NCBI GenBank assembly: GCA_050633365.1 | Contig: JBOEGJ010000024.1 | Location: 1 to 64,000, forward strand | Direction: 5' to 3' | Source: Pseudomaricurvus sp050633365 | GTDB lineage: Bacteria; Pseudomonadota; Gammaproteobacteria; Pseudomonadales; Cellvibrionaceae | Length of the DNA stretch: 64,000 bases | Part shown: in pieces, positions 16,827-25,943 of the stretch | Layout: each line of letters opens with the position of its first letter | How positions within the stretch are numbered: the stretch's first letter is position 1 | Notes under the pieces: model-generated | The model's database searches: none | Seen by the model: only the letters and a program-made list of their open reading frames with translations | What the model was told of the DNA's origin: nothing | Made by a program: the position numbers and the translations under genes

Positions 16827-17780
16827 ATGAGTGATACTTCTTGGCGGCCAATGGCTGAACTCGAGGCAATACGCGCGCGGGCACAACTGCTGCAAAACTT
16901 GAGAGATTTTTTTCATCAGCGCCAGGTGCTGGAGGTCGATGTACCGAGCCTAGCTCGAGCGGCTGTCACCGATCCTTATATCGATAGCATCGCGACTCAG
17001 GTGTGCGAGCAAACGCTCTATCTGCAAACCTCGCCCGAGTTTTTTATGAAGCGATTGCTCGCCGCTGGCAGTGGTGATATTTACAGTCTCGCAAAAGCCT
17101 TTCGCAATGGCGAAGCTGGGCGCAAGCACAATCCTGAATTCACCATGCTCGAATGGTACCGTGTCGGTTGGGATGAGCATCAGTTGATGGACGAAGTGAC
17201 CGAACTACTGCGCAGCTGTTTGGATATTTCATCGGTCGAAAAACTCAGTTATCGGCAGTTGTTTTTGCGGCACCTAAATATCGATCCTCACAAGGCTGAC
17301 GCTAGAACCTTACAAAAAATTGCCCGCGAGCACGGCCAATTTGATTGGCAAGACGACGATCGTGATCTGTGGTTAGACATTTTGATGACCCATGCTATCG
17401 AGCCGAACATGGGAGAGGGGTTGATCCTAGTTTACGATTTCCCCCAAACTCAAGCGGCCTTGGCGCGGCGAGAAGTCGATGAGCAAGGTGAGCTGATCGC
17501 CAGGCGCTTCGAGGCTTATATTGGGGGTGTCGAGCTGGCTAACGGCTATTGGGAGTTGTGTGATTTCGAAGAACAGATTCAGCGCTTTGCGGACGACTTA
17601 CAAAAGCGTGAGACTCAAGGCTTAGCTCAATACCCCAGCGATCAGCATCTCGTGCAGGCACTCAAGCAGGGGATGCCTGAGTGCGCGGGTGTCGCACTGG
17701 GGGTGGATCGATTGCTGATGATCTCGACCGGGATCGACGATATTCGCCAATTATTGGCGTTTCCCTTTGAGCGGGTGTGA
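16827..17780 (+). CDS. epmA: EF-P--(R)-beta-lysine ligase EpmA
   Basis: Class II lysyl-tRNA synthetase paralogue (GenX/PoxA) of 317 residues that lacks the anticodon-binding domain. It activates beta-lysine and attaches it to EF-P Lys34. Class II motif 2 is seen as SLAKAFRNGEAGRKHNPEFT, and motif 3 as GVALGVDRLLMI near the C-terminus. It follows efp after a hairpin and is convergent with cysE. Confidence 0.96.
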   Translation: MSDTSWRPMAELEAIRARAQLLQNLRDFFHQRQVLEVDVPSLARAAVTDPYIDSIATQVCEQTLYLQTSPEFFMKRLLAAGSGDIYSLAKAFRNGEAGRKHNPEFTMLEWYRVGWDEHQLMDEVTELLRSCLDISSVEKLSYRQLFLRHLNIDPHKADARTLQKIAREHGQFDWQDDDRDLWLDILMTHAIEPNMGEGLILVYDFPQTQAALARREVDEQGELIARRFEAYIGGVELANGYWELCDFEEQIQRFADDLQKRETQGLAQYPSDQHLVQALKQGMPECAGVALGVDRLLMISTGIDDIRQLLAFPFERV

Positions 17781-17802
17781 TTCTTAAGGTGCGAGATACG
17801 AG

Positions 17803-18588
17803 CTAGGGCGTATTAATGCCTTGGTCCATATCCATTGCCGGTTGCGTTTCCCCCAAGGTGGCGACCACTTTTGCCGGTACGCCTGTGACTACCGTATGCG
17901 CCGCGACTGGCTTTAATACCACGCTACCGGCGCAGACTTTCGAGCCGGTGCCGATTTCAATATTGCCGAGAATTTTTGAACCTGGGCCGATCATTACCCC
18001 GGCGCGAATCTTCGGGTGTCGGTCGCCACTTTCTTTTCCTGTGCCACCTAAGGTGACCGATTGCATGATAGAGACATTGTCTTCGACGGTGGCGGTTTCA
18101 CCGATCACAATTCCGGTGGCGTGATCGAGCATAATACCTTGGCCTATACTCGCCGCGGGATGAATGTCGACACCAAATACCACCGAGATACGGTTTTGAA
18201 GAAACAGGGCGAGATCTTTGCGTGAATGATTCCACAGCCAGTGACCTACGCGGTGGGCTTGTAGAGCGTGAAATCCCTTAAAAAATAAAAACGCAGTGGA
18301 TAAAGATTCGCAGGCGGAATCGCGATTGAGTATCGCCTCCAGGTCGCCGTGCATGGCTTGCGCCAAGTAAGTGTCACTTTGATGGGCCTGCTGAATAACT
18401 TCGCGAATCTGCATAGCCGACGCGGCGGGGCTATCGAGTTTGTTCGCCAAATGAAAGCTCAGGGCATCTTCGATACTGTTGTGATTCAAAATAGTGGCGT
18501 GAAAGAAACTGGCAAGAATCGGTTCTTCTTGCACTTGTTGCTGGGTTTCTTTGCGGATTCGCTGCCAGATATCGGTATCCATAATCAT
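17803..18588 (-). CDS. cysE: Serine O-acetyltransferase CysE
   Basis: Transfers acetyl from acetyl-CoA to L-serine, the first step of cysteine synthesis. 261 residues: an N-terminal helical domain (about 1-140) followed by left-handed hexapeptide repeats, with DIHPAASIG, HATGIVIGETA (catalytic His), SVTLGGTGK and GDRHPKI. It is of the long CysE type, which is usually feedback-inhibited by cysteine. Two close ATGs (18588 and 18582) are both plausible starts. It is 51 bp downstream of srkA on the same strand. Confidence 0.96.
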   Translation of the reverse strand: MIMDTDIWQRIRKETQQQVQEEPILASFFHATILNHNSIEDALSFHLANKLDSPAASAMQIREVIQQAHQSDTYLAQAMHGDLEAILNRDSACESLSTAFLFFKGFHALQAHRVGHWLWNHSRKDLALFLQNRISVVFGVDIHPAASIGQGIMLDHATGIVIGETATVEDNVSIMQSVTLGGTGKESGDRHPKIRAGVMIGPGSKILGNIEIGTGSKVCAGSVVLKPVAAHTVVTGVPAKVVATLGETQPAMDMDQGINTP

Positions 18589-18639
18589 TGCTCTTTTGCG
18601 ATGGGCTATTATCGGCCCTTTCCAATCAAAGCGCTACAC

Positions 18640-19641
18640 CTACCACGGCATTGATAGCGGCGGCTCTTGCAGTGCCGCTAATTGCTCGCGCAAGGTCAAA
18701 ATATGATCGGACCAGTAACGCTGGGTATTGAACCATGGAAAATTGTGAGGAAAGGCAGGGTCTTCCCAGCGTCTCGCAAGCCAAGCGCTGTAGTGAATAA
18801 TACGCAAGGTGCGCAAGCTTTCCACAAGATTGAGCTCGGCGCCGTTGAATGGGCAAAACTGCCGATAACCCGCCATGATTTTTTCCCATTGGCGTTGCTG
18901 TTGATCTTTGTCGCCCGAAAGCATCATCCACAGATCCTGCACCGCCGGTCCGCTGCGGGTATCGTCAAAGTCGACAAAATTGGGTGCGTTGTCACGCCAC
19001 AAAATATTTCCCTGATGGCAATCGCCGTGTAACCGCAAAGTTTCAAACTGATTTTCGCTAAAACGCATTTGCACAATTTTCACGAGGTCATCGGTCAGTG
19101 TGCGATAAGAGGTTTCCAGTTCCATAGGAATGAATTGATTGGACTGCAAAAAATCAATGCTGTCGAGGGCGTAACTCTGCACATCAATAGTGGGGCGATG
19201 TTCGAAGGGTTTTAAGTAACCGATGTTATGCATGCGGCCCATAAAGCGCCCCAAGATCTCGAGGTTGGTCTCGTTGTCGAGCTCCGGTGCATGACCGCCT
19301 CGGCGCTCAAATAAAGAGAACATAAAGCCGTCATGATCACGAATGCTCTGGCCTTTATCGTCGAGTAGTGGTGGTACTACAGGCAATTCGTTTTCGACCA
19401 ATTCAAAACAAAAATCGTGTTCTTCTTGGATCTGTTCACGGCTCCATCGATGAGGGCGATAGAATTTGGCGATCAGCGGGTCTTTATCTTCAATACCCAC
19501 TTGATAGACGCGGTTCTCATAGCTGTTTAGTGCGAGGATTCGGCCGTCGCTCAAGTAGCCTTGTGACTCGACTGCGTCCAGCACCGCATCTGGTGTGAGC
19601 GCGTCATAAGGGTGGGCTTGGTGGTGCTTGGAGTCGGGCAT
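18640..19641 (-). CDS. srkA: Stress response serine/threonine protein kinase SrkA (YihE)
   Basis: About 333-residue kinase of the aminoglycoside-phosphotransferase fold; E. coli SrkA counteracts envelope and oxidative stress. Seen are the N-terminal NSYENRVYQVG, the catalytic loop LHGDCHQGNILW and the metal-binding FVDFDDTRSGPA. The ATG at 19641 follows AGGAA at 6 nt; the longer frame to 19668 would run into the hairpin at 19665-19692, so the shorter start is preferred. Confidence 0.93.
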   Translation of the reverse strand: MPDSKHHQAHPYDALTPDAVLDAVESQGYLSDGRILALNSYENRVYQVGIEDKDPLIAKFYRPHRWSREQIQEEHDFCFELVENELPVVPPLLDDKGQSIRDHDGFMFSLFERRGGHAPELDNETNLEILGRFMGRMHNIGYLKPFEHRPTIDVQSYALDSIDFLQSNQFIPMELETSYRTLTDDLVKIVQMRFSENQFETLRLHGDCHQGNILWRDNAPNFVDFDDTRSGPAVQDLWMMLSGDKDQQQRQWEKIMAGYRQFCPFNGAELNLVESLRTLRIIHYSAWLARRWEDPAFPHNFPWFNTQRYWSDHILTLREQLAALQEPPLSMPW

Positions 19642-19664
19642 GAAAATTCCTGTCTCGCTAAACG

Positions 19665-19692
19665 ACAAAGGCCCGAAAATTCGAGCCTTTGT
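19665..19692 (-). terminator. Hairpin between the FabH-like gene and srkA
   Basis: ACAAAGGC (19665-19672) pairs with GCCTTTGT (19685-19692), with an inner CGAA/TTCG pairing. It lies downstream of the minus-strand FabH-like gene and just upstream of srkA. The T-rich side is modest (CCTTTGTCGTTT on the minus strand). Confidence 0.6.
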
Positions 19693-19773
19693 TGAGCCGC
19701 GCGCGAGTGATGTCGTCAGCGGTTTGTTTTCTTGAGTGGCGCTCGTGTTGCAGCAAAGTGCCCTGATGGTGAG

Positions 19774-20901
19774 CTAGCGTTTGCGAACCACCAGGCTGCC
19801 AATGGAATAACCCGCTCCAAATGAGCAAATGACCCCGGTGTCGCCAGCGACCAAATCTTCGTGATAGAGATTGAAAGCGATCAGCGAGCCCGCCGATGCG
19901 GTGTTGGCGTAGCGATCGAGAACGATTGGCGCTTCTTCTGCGGTCGCCTCTCGGCCCAACAAACGCTTGCCGATTAGGGTGTTCATGTTGATGTTGGCTT
20001 GATGTAACCACCAGCGTTTTACCGAAGCGATCTCAATGTCGAGCGCTTCAAGCTGAGTTGAAATGTGTTCCGCTGCCATCGGGCAAACTTCTTTAAAGAC
20101 TTTGCGCCCATTTTGGATGAAGAACTTATCCAAGCCGTAGGGATCACTATCGTCAGCGTAAGATGAGTAGCCGAAGTTTGAACGAATATTATTTGAGAAA
20201 ACCGTTTGTGCTTTGGTGCTCAGAATGTCGTAGCAATGCTCAGAATTGGCCGTTTCTTCACTTTCAATAATGGTGGCGGTGGAGACATCGCCAAAAATGA
20301 AGTGGCTATCGCGATCACGCCAGTTATTTTGTGGGGAGGTCAGCTCAGGGTTGATGGCCAACACGCAGCGCGCGGTACCCGCTTTGACCATTTCGTAGCC
20401 GCGTTGCAGTGCAAAGGTGGCGGCAGAGCAGGCGACTAACATGTCAAAACCAAAGCCCTTAATACCTAGCTCGCCTTGAACTTCGATGGCAACCGCTGGG
20501 TAGGAGCGCTGAGTGTATGCGCAGGAGACGATAACGGCATCGATATCCTCGGGTTTTTTGTTGGCCGCCGCCATGGCTTTACGAGCGGCAATCAGCGCGA
20601 CTTCGGCCTGATGGGATAGTTGATCGCTGGGGCGCTCTTCCCATTTTGGACGCATGCGATCGATGTCCAAAATACCTTCTTTGCGGTAAACGTAGCGGCT
20701 TTTAATTCCCGAGGCCTTGGTAATGAACTCGGCGCTCGACAGAGGTTTTGCCTCCACTGTGCCAGCTTCGATCTCGGCGGCATTCTCGGCGTTGTATTTG
20801 ACCACGTAACCATTGTACGCCTCGACCAACTCTTCATTGGTAACAGACTCTTCTGGGGTCCAAATACCAACACCACTAATAACTATATTTTTATCTGACA
20901 T
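19774..20901 (-). CDS. Beta-ketoacyl-ACP synthase III family protein (FabH-like)
   Basis: 375-residue thiolase-fold condensing enzyme. The Cys-His-Asn triad is present: Cys in LVACSAATFAL, His in WLHQANINMN, and Asn in DRYANTASAGS. It is longer than housekeeping FabH (about 320) because of an insert near residues 30-60 and another around 225-260. It belongs with the FabH-like enzymes that start acyl chains from acyl-CoA in Pseudomonas relatives, but the substrate cannot be read from sequence. It stands alone between comF and srkA, with no acyl carrier or reductase gene adjacent. Confidence 0.88.
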   Translation of the reverse strand: MSDKNIVISGVGIWTPEESVTNEELVEAYNGYVVKYNAENAAEIEAGTVEAKPLSSAEFITKASGIKSRYVYRKEGILDIDRMRPKWEERPSDQLSHQAEVALIAARKAMAAANKKPEDIDAVIVSCAYTQRSYPAVAIEVQGELGIKGFGFDMLVACSAATFALQRGYEMVKAGTARCVLAINPELTSPQNNWRDRDSHFIFGDVSTATIIESEETANSEHCYDILSTKAQTVFSNNIRSNFGYSSYADDSDPYGLDKFFIQNGRKVFKEVCPMAAEHISTQLEALDIEIASVKRWWLHQANINMNTLIGKRLLGREATAEEAPIVLDRYANTASAGSLIAFNLYHEDLVAGDTGVICSFGAGYSIGSLVVRKR

Positions 20902-20988
20902 GATAATCCCGAATTCACAGCGAGGATGATTGGAGGGCGAGGCCCTGCGCTAATGGTAGGAGATTGTGCCGTAAATGACGGATTAGGT

Positions 20989-21804
20989 CTAATGGTGAAA
21001 GTCGGTTTTGTCTGTTCGCGCCAAACTCCAAATGTCGACTTTGGCGACGCCGGCGTGTTTGAGCCGCTGGCTGATGGCCCGCACTGTCGCCGAGGTGGTG
21101 ACTACATCATCAATCAGCGCGACGTGTTTTCCTATAAGGGATTGAGCTAAAGAGGCTTTGATCCTAAAGGCGGTGTTGAGGTTTTGTTGTCGTTGAGTCC
21201 GATTGAGTTGTTTTTGGGCCTGTCGGCGCGAGTGGCGCACCAGGGCCATTTGGGTATCAATGCCCAGAGTTTTGTGGAGCTGCTGGGCAAGCCAAGCTGA
21301 TTGATTGAAGCCCCGTGACAATAATCGGCTCCAGTGGAGCGGCACAGGGATCAGCAGTTGTGGTAGGGGCTGCTGGGTGTAGTGTCTTCGAATTTGAGCA
21401 ATTAACAACTGCAGTAGAAGGTGCCCATCGCGCAGATCTCGGCGAACCTTAAAGTTGTTCAGCCAATGGTTAATTGGAGCCTGATAATGACCGGCAGTCA
21501 CCGCTTGGCTAAACGCCGGTGGGTGACTCACACATTCACCGCAAAGCACTGGTTCATCGCCTGTTTGGTGGTTTATCGGCAGGGCGCAGCTAAGGCAGCG
21601 TACTTGTTTGTCGGTAAGCGCTTGCAAACAAGCTGGGCAAAGTGGGCTGTGACGACACCAGCCACAACAGAGACGGCATTGGCGATCGGGCAGGGTCGAT
21701 TCCAATGCCCTTTTTAACCAGACTTTGGGCGATGCTTGAGTAGGGGATAGCATCGAAGGTGACAGGGGTTTTTGGACCCGTTTAGGGTCTCTGGGCTCGG
21801 CCAT
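20989..21804 (-). CDS. ComF family phosphoribosyltransferase-like protein (GntX type)
   Basis: About 271 residues: an N-terminal double zinc-ribbon-like region (CRLCCGWC, CPAC, CLSC, CGEC) and a C-terminal phosphoribosyltransferase domain with the PRPP loop HVALIDDVVTTSAT. ComF proteins help DNA uptake in competent bacteria, and E. coli GntX is needed to use DNA as a nutrient. The ATG at 21804 has AAGGA about 7 nt upstream and is preferred; a GTG at 21864 would overlap the bioB operator region. It is divergent from bioB, a pairing common in gammaproteobacteria. Confidence 0.9.
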   Translation of the reverse strand: MAEPRDPKRVQKPLSPSMLSPTQASPKVWLKRALESTLPDRQCRLCCGWCRHSPLCPACLQALTDKQVRCLSCALPINHQTGDEPVLCGECVSHPPAFSQAVTAGHYQAPINHWLNNFKVRRDLRDGHLLLQLLIAQIRRHYTQQPLPQLLIPVPLHWSRLLSRGFNQSAWLAQQLHKTLGIDTQMALVRHSRRQAQKQLNRTQRQQNLNTAFRIKASLAQSLIGKHVALIDDVVTTSATVRAISQRLKHAGVAKVDIWSLARTDKTDFHH

Positions 21805-21866
21805 AGTGCATCCTTGCAGGCTCATTTTTTGCCAAAACGTGACTGCGCTCGTCAATTTGGCCACAA

Positions 21867-21900
21867 TTAGTTAACCCTGAGGCGGCTTTCAGGTTGACAG
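21867..21900. promoter_or_regulatory. BirA-type biotin operator
   Basis: An inverted pair, TAGTTAACC and GGTTGACAG, is separated by 15 nt. Each half matches 7 of 9 positions of the proteobacterial BirA consensus (TTGTAAACC and GGTTTACAA, from general knowledge). The right half contains the -35 element of bioB, so biotinyl-AMP-bound BirA would block polymerase. The site also lies upstream of comF. Confidence 0.82.
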
Positions 21901-21921
21901 CGATCCGCTGATCGCTATCAT
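21894..21921 (+). promoter_or_regulatory. bioB promoter
   Basis: A perfect TTGACA (21894-21899), a 16-nt spacer and TATCAT (21916-21921), about 70 nt before the bioB start. It is overlapped by the BirA-type operator. Confidence 0.75.
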
Positions 21922-21992
21922 CTAGCCTCTCGAAAGTTGGCTCAGACCTTGTTTCTCGGCCAGCATCAAAGATTATCAGGGTAAAGAAGATT

Positions 21993-23048
21993 ATGGGCGC
22001 CACCACCGATACTGTACGTAATGACTGGACTCGCGACGAAATCGCGGCACTGTTTGAGCTGCCATTCAACGACTTGATGTTTCAGGCGCAGGTGGTACAT
22101 CGTCAATTCTTCGATCCCAACGAAGTACAGATCAGCACCTTGTGCTCGATCAAAACCGGCGCCTGCCCCGAAGATTGTAAGTATTGCCCGCAGAGTGCTC
22201 GCTACGACACCGGCCTTGAAAAAGAGCGCTTGATGAAGGTCGAAGCGGTGCTTGAAGAAGCTCGCGCTGCCAAAGCTAGTGGTGCAACTCGTTTTTGCAT
22301 GGGTGCCGCTTGGCGCTCACCTAAAAAGAAAGACATGCCCTATGTTACCCAAATGGTAAAAGACGTTAAGTCGCTTGGATTAGAGACTTGCATGACTCTG
22401 GGGATGGTCAGCGAAGATCAAGCCACTGAACTCGCCGGTGCCGGTTTGGATTACTACAATCACAATCTCGACACCTCGCCAGAGTTTTACGGCGACATTA
22501 TTACCACTAGAACCTATCAAGATCGTTTGAATACTCTGGGTAATGTTCGTGCTGCCGGCATGAAGGTCTGCAGCGGCGGTATTGTCGGAATGGGCGAAGG
22601 TCAATCCGATCGTGTTGGATTGCTGCATCAGTTGGCGACCATGGACAAGCACCCAGAATCGGTACCGGTGAATATGTTGGTTCGTGTAGAGGGCACGCCT
22701 TTGGCCGATCAAGCGGATCTGGACCCGTTCGACTTTATTCGCACTATCGCTGTTGCACGTATCACCATGCCTAAATCTCACGTTCGTTTATCGGCGGGCC
22801 GTGAAGAAATGAACGAGCAAATGCAATCAATGGCCTTTATGGCGGGTGCTAACTCGATCTTCTACGGCGAAAAACTGTTGACCACTCCAAACCCCGAAGC
22901 CAACAAAGACATGATGTTGCTCAAGCGTTTGGGCATCAACACCGAGAAATACGAAGTCGAGCAAGACGACGCCGAACAAGAATCCAGTGTACTGGAATCT
23001 TTGCAAGCGGCGAAAAACGACAAATTCTTTTACGACGCCGCTAAGTAA
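21993..23048 (+). CDS. bioB: Biotin synthase BioB
   Basis: Radical SAM enzyme that inserts sulfur into dethiobiotin to make biotin. 351 residues; the cluster motif CPEDCKYCPQ has Cys58, Cys62 and Cys65. YYNHNLDTSPEFY, the second-cluster region GGIVGMGE and SAGREEMN are all as in the family. First gene of the operon; bioF follows after 29 nt. Confidence 0.98.
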   Translation: MGATTDTVRNDWTRDEIAALFELPFNDLMFQAQVVHRQFFDPNEVQISTLCSIKTGACPEDCKYCPQSARYDTGLEKERLMKVEAVLEEARAAKASGATRFCMGAAWRSPKKKDMPYVTQMVKDVKSLGLETCMTLGMVSEDQATELAGAGLDYYNHNLDTSPEFYGDIITTRTYQDRLNTLGNVRAAGMKVCSGGIVGMGEGQSDRVGLLHQLATMDKHPESVPVNMLVRVEGTPLADQADLDPFDFIRTIAVARITMPKSHVRLSAGREEMNEQMQSMAFMAGANSIFYGEKLLTTPNPEANKDMMLLKRLGINTEKYEVEQDDAEQESSVLESLQAAKNDKFFYDAAK

Positions 23049-23077
23049 GCGTCGGCTCTTTCAGCGCGGATCGATCC

Positions 23078-24250
23078 ATGTCGATAGATGATGTACTCGC
23101 CCCCGCGTTGTTAGCTCGCCAACAGCAACACCTCTATCGGCAGCGTCGCACGGTTCAGTCGGCGCCTGCTTCTCTTGTTCGCGTCGACGATCAAGAACTC
23201 ATTAATTTTTGCAGCAACGACTATCTCGGCCTTGCCAATCATCCTTTTGTGATCGATGCGTTTAAAAATGCGGCGGATTCCTACGGCGTGGGCAGCGGCG
23301 CCTCGCACTTGGTGTCCGGTCACAGCGTTGAACATCACCGTCTCGAGCAAGACATCGCCCGCTTAATGGGGCGAGAGCGAGCGCTGTTGTTTTCCACCGG
23401 TTACATGGCCAACATCGGTACCATCAATGCGCTGGTGGGAAAAGGCGATGCGGTATTTCAGGATAAACTCAACCATGCCTCACTGCTCGACGGTGGTTTA
23501 TTGTCCGGCGCACGCTTTCAACGTTTCTTACACAACGACTTAACCGATCTCGAGAAAAAACTGCAACGCTCTGAAGCCAACCGAAAACTGATTGTGGTCG
23601 ACGGCGTTTTTAGTATGGATGGTGATTTGGCTCCGCTGCCCGAGTTATCTGCCTTGGCTGAAAAATACGACGCTTGGTTGATGATGGATGATGCTCACGG
23701 TTTTGGGTGCCTAGGGCATCGCGGCGCCGGCACGGCTGCACATTTTGGATTGTCTCAGCAGCAGTTGCCCATCGTCATGGGGACTCTCGGTAAGGGCGCG
23801 GGATCATTTGGTGCCTTTGTCGCTGGCAGTGAGATCTTAATCGAAACGCTTATTCAACAGGCGCGCCCCTACATCTATACCACCGCCATGCCACCGGCAG
23901 TGGCCGCCGCAACTCGCGCGAGCATACAGCTATTTGAATCCGAAGCTTGGCGACGTGAACACCTTAAGGTTTTGATCGAACAGTTTCGTTCTGGCGCACA
24001 AGCGTTGGGACTCGAATTGATGCCCTCACCAACCGCCATTCAACCGATCATTTTTGGTGACGCCGATCGGACTTTGAAGATTGCCGAACAACTACGTTGT
24101 CGCGGTTATTGGGTGGGAGCTATACGCCCACCCACGGTTGCTCAAAATTCTTCACGTTTGCGAATTACCCTATCGGCAAATCACTCATCAGAGCAAGTGA
24201 CTGGTTTACTTAACGCGCTAAAAGTAGCGGTCGAGGTGGTTGATGAGTGA
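23078..24250 (+). CDS. bioF: 8-amino-7-oxononanoate synthase BioF
   Basis: PLP enzyme condensing pimeloyl-ACP (or -CoA) with alanine. 390 residues; the PLP lysine is Lys239 in GTLGKGAGSFGAF, with the DDAHGFG loop before it. Its last codons overlap the next gene by 8 nt (ATGAGTGA), so translation is probably coupled. Confidence 0.97.
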   Translation: MSIDDVLAPALLARQQQHLYRQRRTVQSAPASLVRVDDQELINFCSNDYLGLANHPFVIDAFKNAADSYGVGSGASHLVSGHSVEHHRLEQDIARLMGRERALLFSTGYMANIGTINALVGKGDAVFQDKLNHASLLDGGLLSGARFQRFLHNDLTDLEKKLQRSEANRKLIVVDGVFSMDGDLAPLPELSALAEKYDAWLMMDDAHGFGCLGHRGAGTAAHFGLSQQQLPIVMGTLGKGAGSFGAFVAGSEILIETLIQQARPYIYTTAMPPAVAAATRASIQLFESEAWRREHLKVLIEQFRSGAQALGLELMPSPTAIQPIIFGDADRTLKIAEQLRCRGYWVGAIRPPTVAQNSSRLRITLSANHSSEQVTGLLNALKVAVEVVDE

Positions 24251-25931
24251 TGTGAATGCCGCGATAAATGATGAGCGCTCGTCTGTCGTTTATGAAGCGA
24301 CGATGACTCGAGTCTTAGCCTCTAAGAAAAAGCGCTGCCCCGACCCCTTGGTCTTGTTGCATGGCTGGGGTTGTGACAGTCGCAGTTGGCAGCCCTTACT
24401 CGAGTCGCTTACGACTCATCTAGATGTGACCATTTGCTCGTTACCGGGCTTTTCGTTTCAGCAACCGCTCTCGAGCAATCTCTCATCGACGATTGTGATC
24501 GGTCTGTCGAGTACATACGATGATTATCTAGAGGCGCTACTTGCTCAGCTGCCCGAGCGCTTCTATTTGGCCGGTTGGTCTTTGGGGGGAATGTTAGCAA
24601 CGCGTCTAGCGGCTAAAGCTCCCCATCGGGTTCAAGGTTTAATTACCTTGGCCAGTAACTTGTGTTTCGTTGAGCGCACAGATTGGCCGATGGCCATGGG
24701 CTCCGAGGTGTTCGACGCCTTTGCTGGCGGCTTCGAGCAATCGCCAACCCAGACACTCAAGCGCTTCGCCGGATTGATGAGCAAGGGCGATGCTCGTGAG
24801 CGCGAGCTTCTCAAATCGCTGCGTAGAGACTGTTCTGCCTCGTGGCAAAGCTGTATTGAACAGGATACAGGATCAGCGGCTAAAGTACGTTGGTTAGCTG
24901 GTCTTCAATGGCTGCAGCAGATTGATAATCGTCAGATTTTTTCTCAAATTTCTGTGCCGGGTTTACACTTTTTGGCGGATCGCGATGCGTTAGTTCCCGC
25001 AGGTGTCGCGTTAGAGTTGGCGCAGCTGAATGCTACTCAGAAGGTTGAAGTGATTCAGTCCGCCTGCCACGCGTTGCATTGGAGTGATCCTGATAAGGTA
25101 TTGGCGACAATCAATCAGTTTATCGATCAAGCACATTATGCGGTGGATAAGTCCAAGGTGGCGGGTTCTTTTGGTCGCGCGGCAAAAACCTACGACAGTG
25201 TCGCCGGTCTTCAGCGTCAAATCGGTCATTGTTTACTGCAAAATATTTCAACGCCGAAGGATCATTCATCGAGGCGGTGGTTAGACTTGGGTTGTGGTAC
25301 CGGCTATTTTACGCCCAAAATTCGCGAGCGTCTTTGTCGTGATCACGGTGAGACGCTAGGACTCGACTTGTCGCACGGTATGTTGGAATACGCCCGTGAA
25401 AACCGCGAAGGGCCTTTCTCATGGTTGTGCGCCGATGCCGAAAATTTGCCGCTTCAAGACTCGTCATTGACGGGTGTTTTTTCCTCATTAGCGATTCAGT
25501 GGTGTGCGGATTTGCCTCGTCTTTTTCAAGAGTTGGCTCGGGTGCTGAACCTAGAAGGTGAAGTGCATATTGCCACTCTGGGCCCGAGAACCTTGACAGA
25601 GCTGCGACAAGCGTGGCACCAAGTCGATGACTATACTCATGTCAACCGGTTCGCCGAAGAGCAGATGATTCGCGATGCGATTGATCAAAGCGAATTGTCG
25701 ATTATTGACTGGCAGTGTGAAGATATTGTTTTGCAGTACGATCAAGTGCGCGAGCTCACCTACGAGCTAAAAACTCTCGGCGCGCACAATATGAATCATG
25801 GGCAGAGCAGCGGCTTGACCGGTCGACAGCGTATTATCAAGTTTAAGCGAGCCTACGAGAGTTTCCGTCAGGCCGATGGCAAGTTGCCCGCAACCTACGA
25901 AGTTTTTTATATTCGGTTAAAGAAAGTTTAG
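24243..25931 (+). CDS. BioH-BioC fusion: pimeloyl-ACP methyl ester esterase / malonyl-ACP O-methyltransferase
   Basis: A single frame of 562 residues joins the enzymes that open and close the methyl-ester pimelate route. Residues 1 to about 290 form a BioH-like alpha/beta hydrolase: oxyanion HGWG, nucleophile GWSLGG, Asp in LADRDALVP and His in ACHALHWSDP. From about 300 a BioC methyltransferase follows, beginning FGRAAKTYDSVAGLQRQIG, with SAM motif LDLGCGTGYF. There is almost no linker. BioC methylates malonyl-ACP and BioH removes the methyl once pimeloyl-ACP is built. The ATG at 24243 overlaps the bioF end; a TTG one codon earlier is unlikely. Both active sites look intact. Confidence 0.94.
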   Translation: MSDVNAAINDERSSVVYEATMTRVLASKKKRCPDPLVLLHGWGCDSRSWQPLLESLTTHLDVTICSLPGFSFQQPLSSNLSSTIVIGLSSTYDDYLEALLAQLPERFYLAGWSLGGMLATRLAAKAPHRVQGLITLASNLCFVERTDWPMAMGSEVFDAFAGGFEQSPTQTLKRFAGLMSKGDARERELLKSLRRDCSASWQSCIEQDTGSAAKVRWLAGLQWLQQIDNRQIFSQISVPGLHFLADRDALVPAGVALELAQLNATQKVEVIQSACHALHWSDPDKVLATINQFIDQAHYAVDKSKVAGSFGRAAKTYDSVAGLQRQIGHCLLQNISTPKDHSSRRWLDLGCGTGYFTPKIRERLCRDHGETLGLDLSHGMLEYARENREGPFSWLCADAENLPLQDSSLTGVFSSLAIQWCADLPRLFQELARVLNLEGEVHIATLGPRTLTELRQAWHQVDDYTHVNRFAEEQMIRDAIDQSELSIIDWQCEDIVLQYDQVRELTYELKTLGAHNMNHGQSSGLTGRQRIIKFKRAYESFRQADGKLPATYEVFYIRLKKV

Positions 25932-25943
25932 GAATCTAGATTC

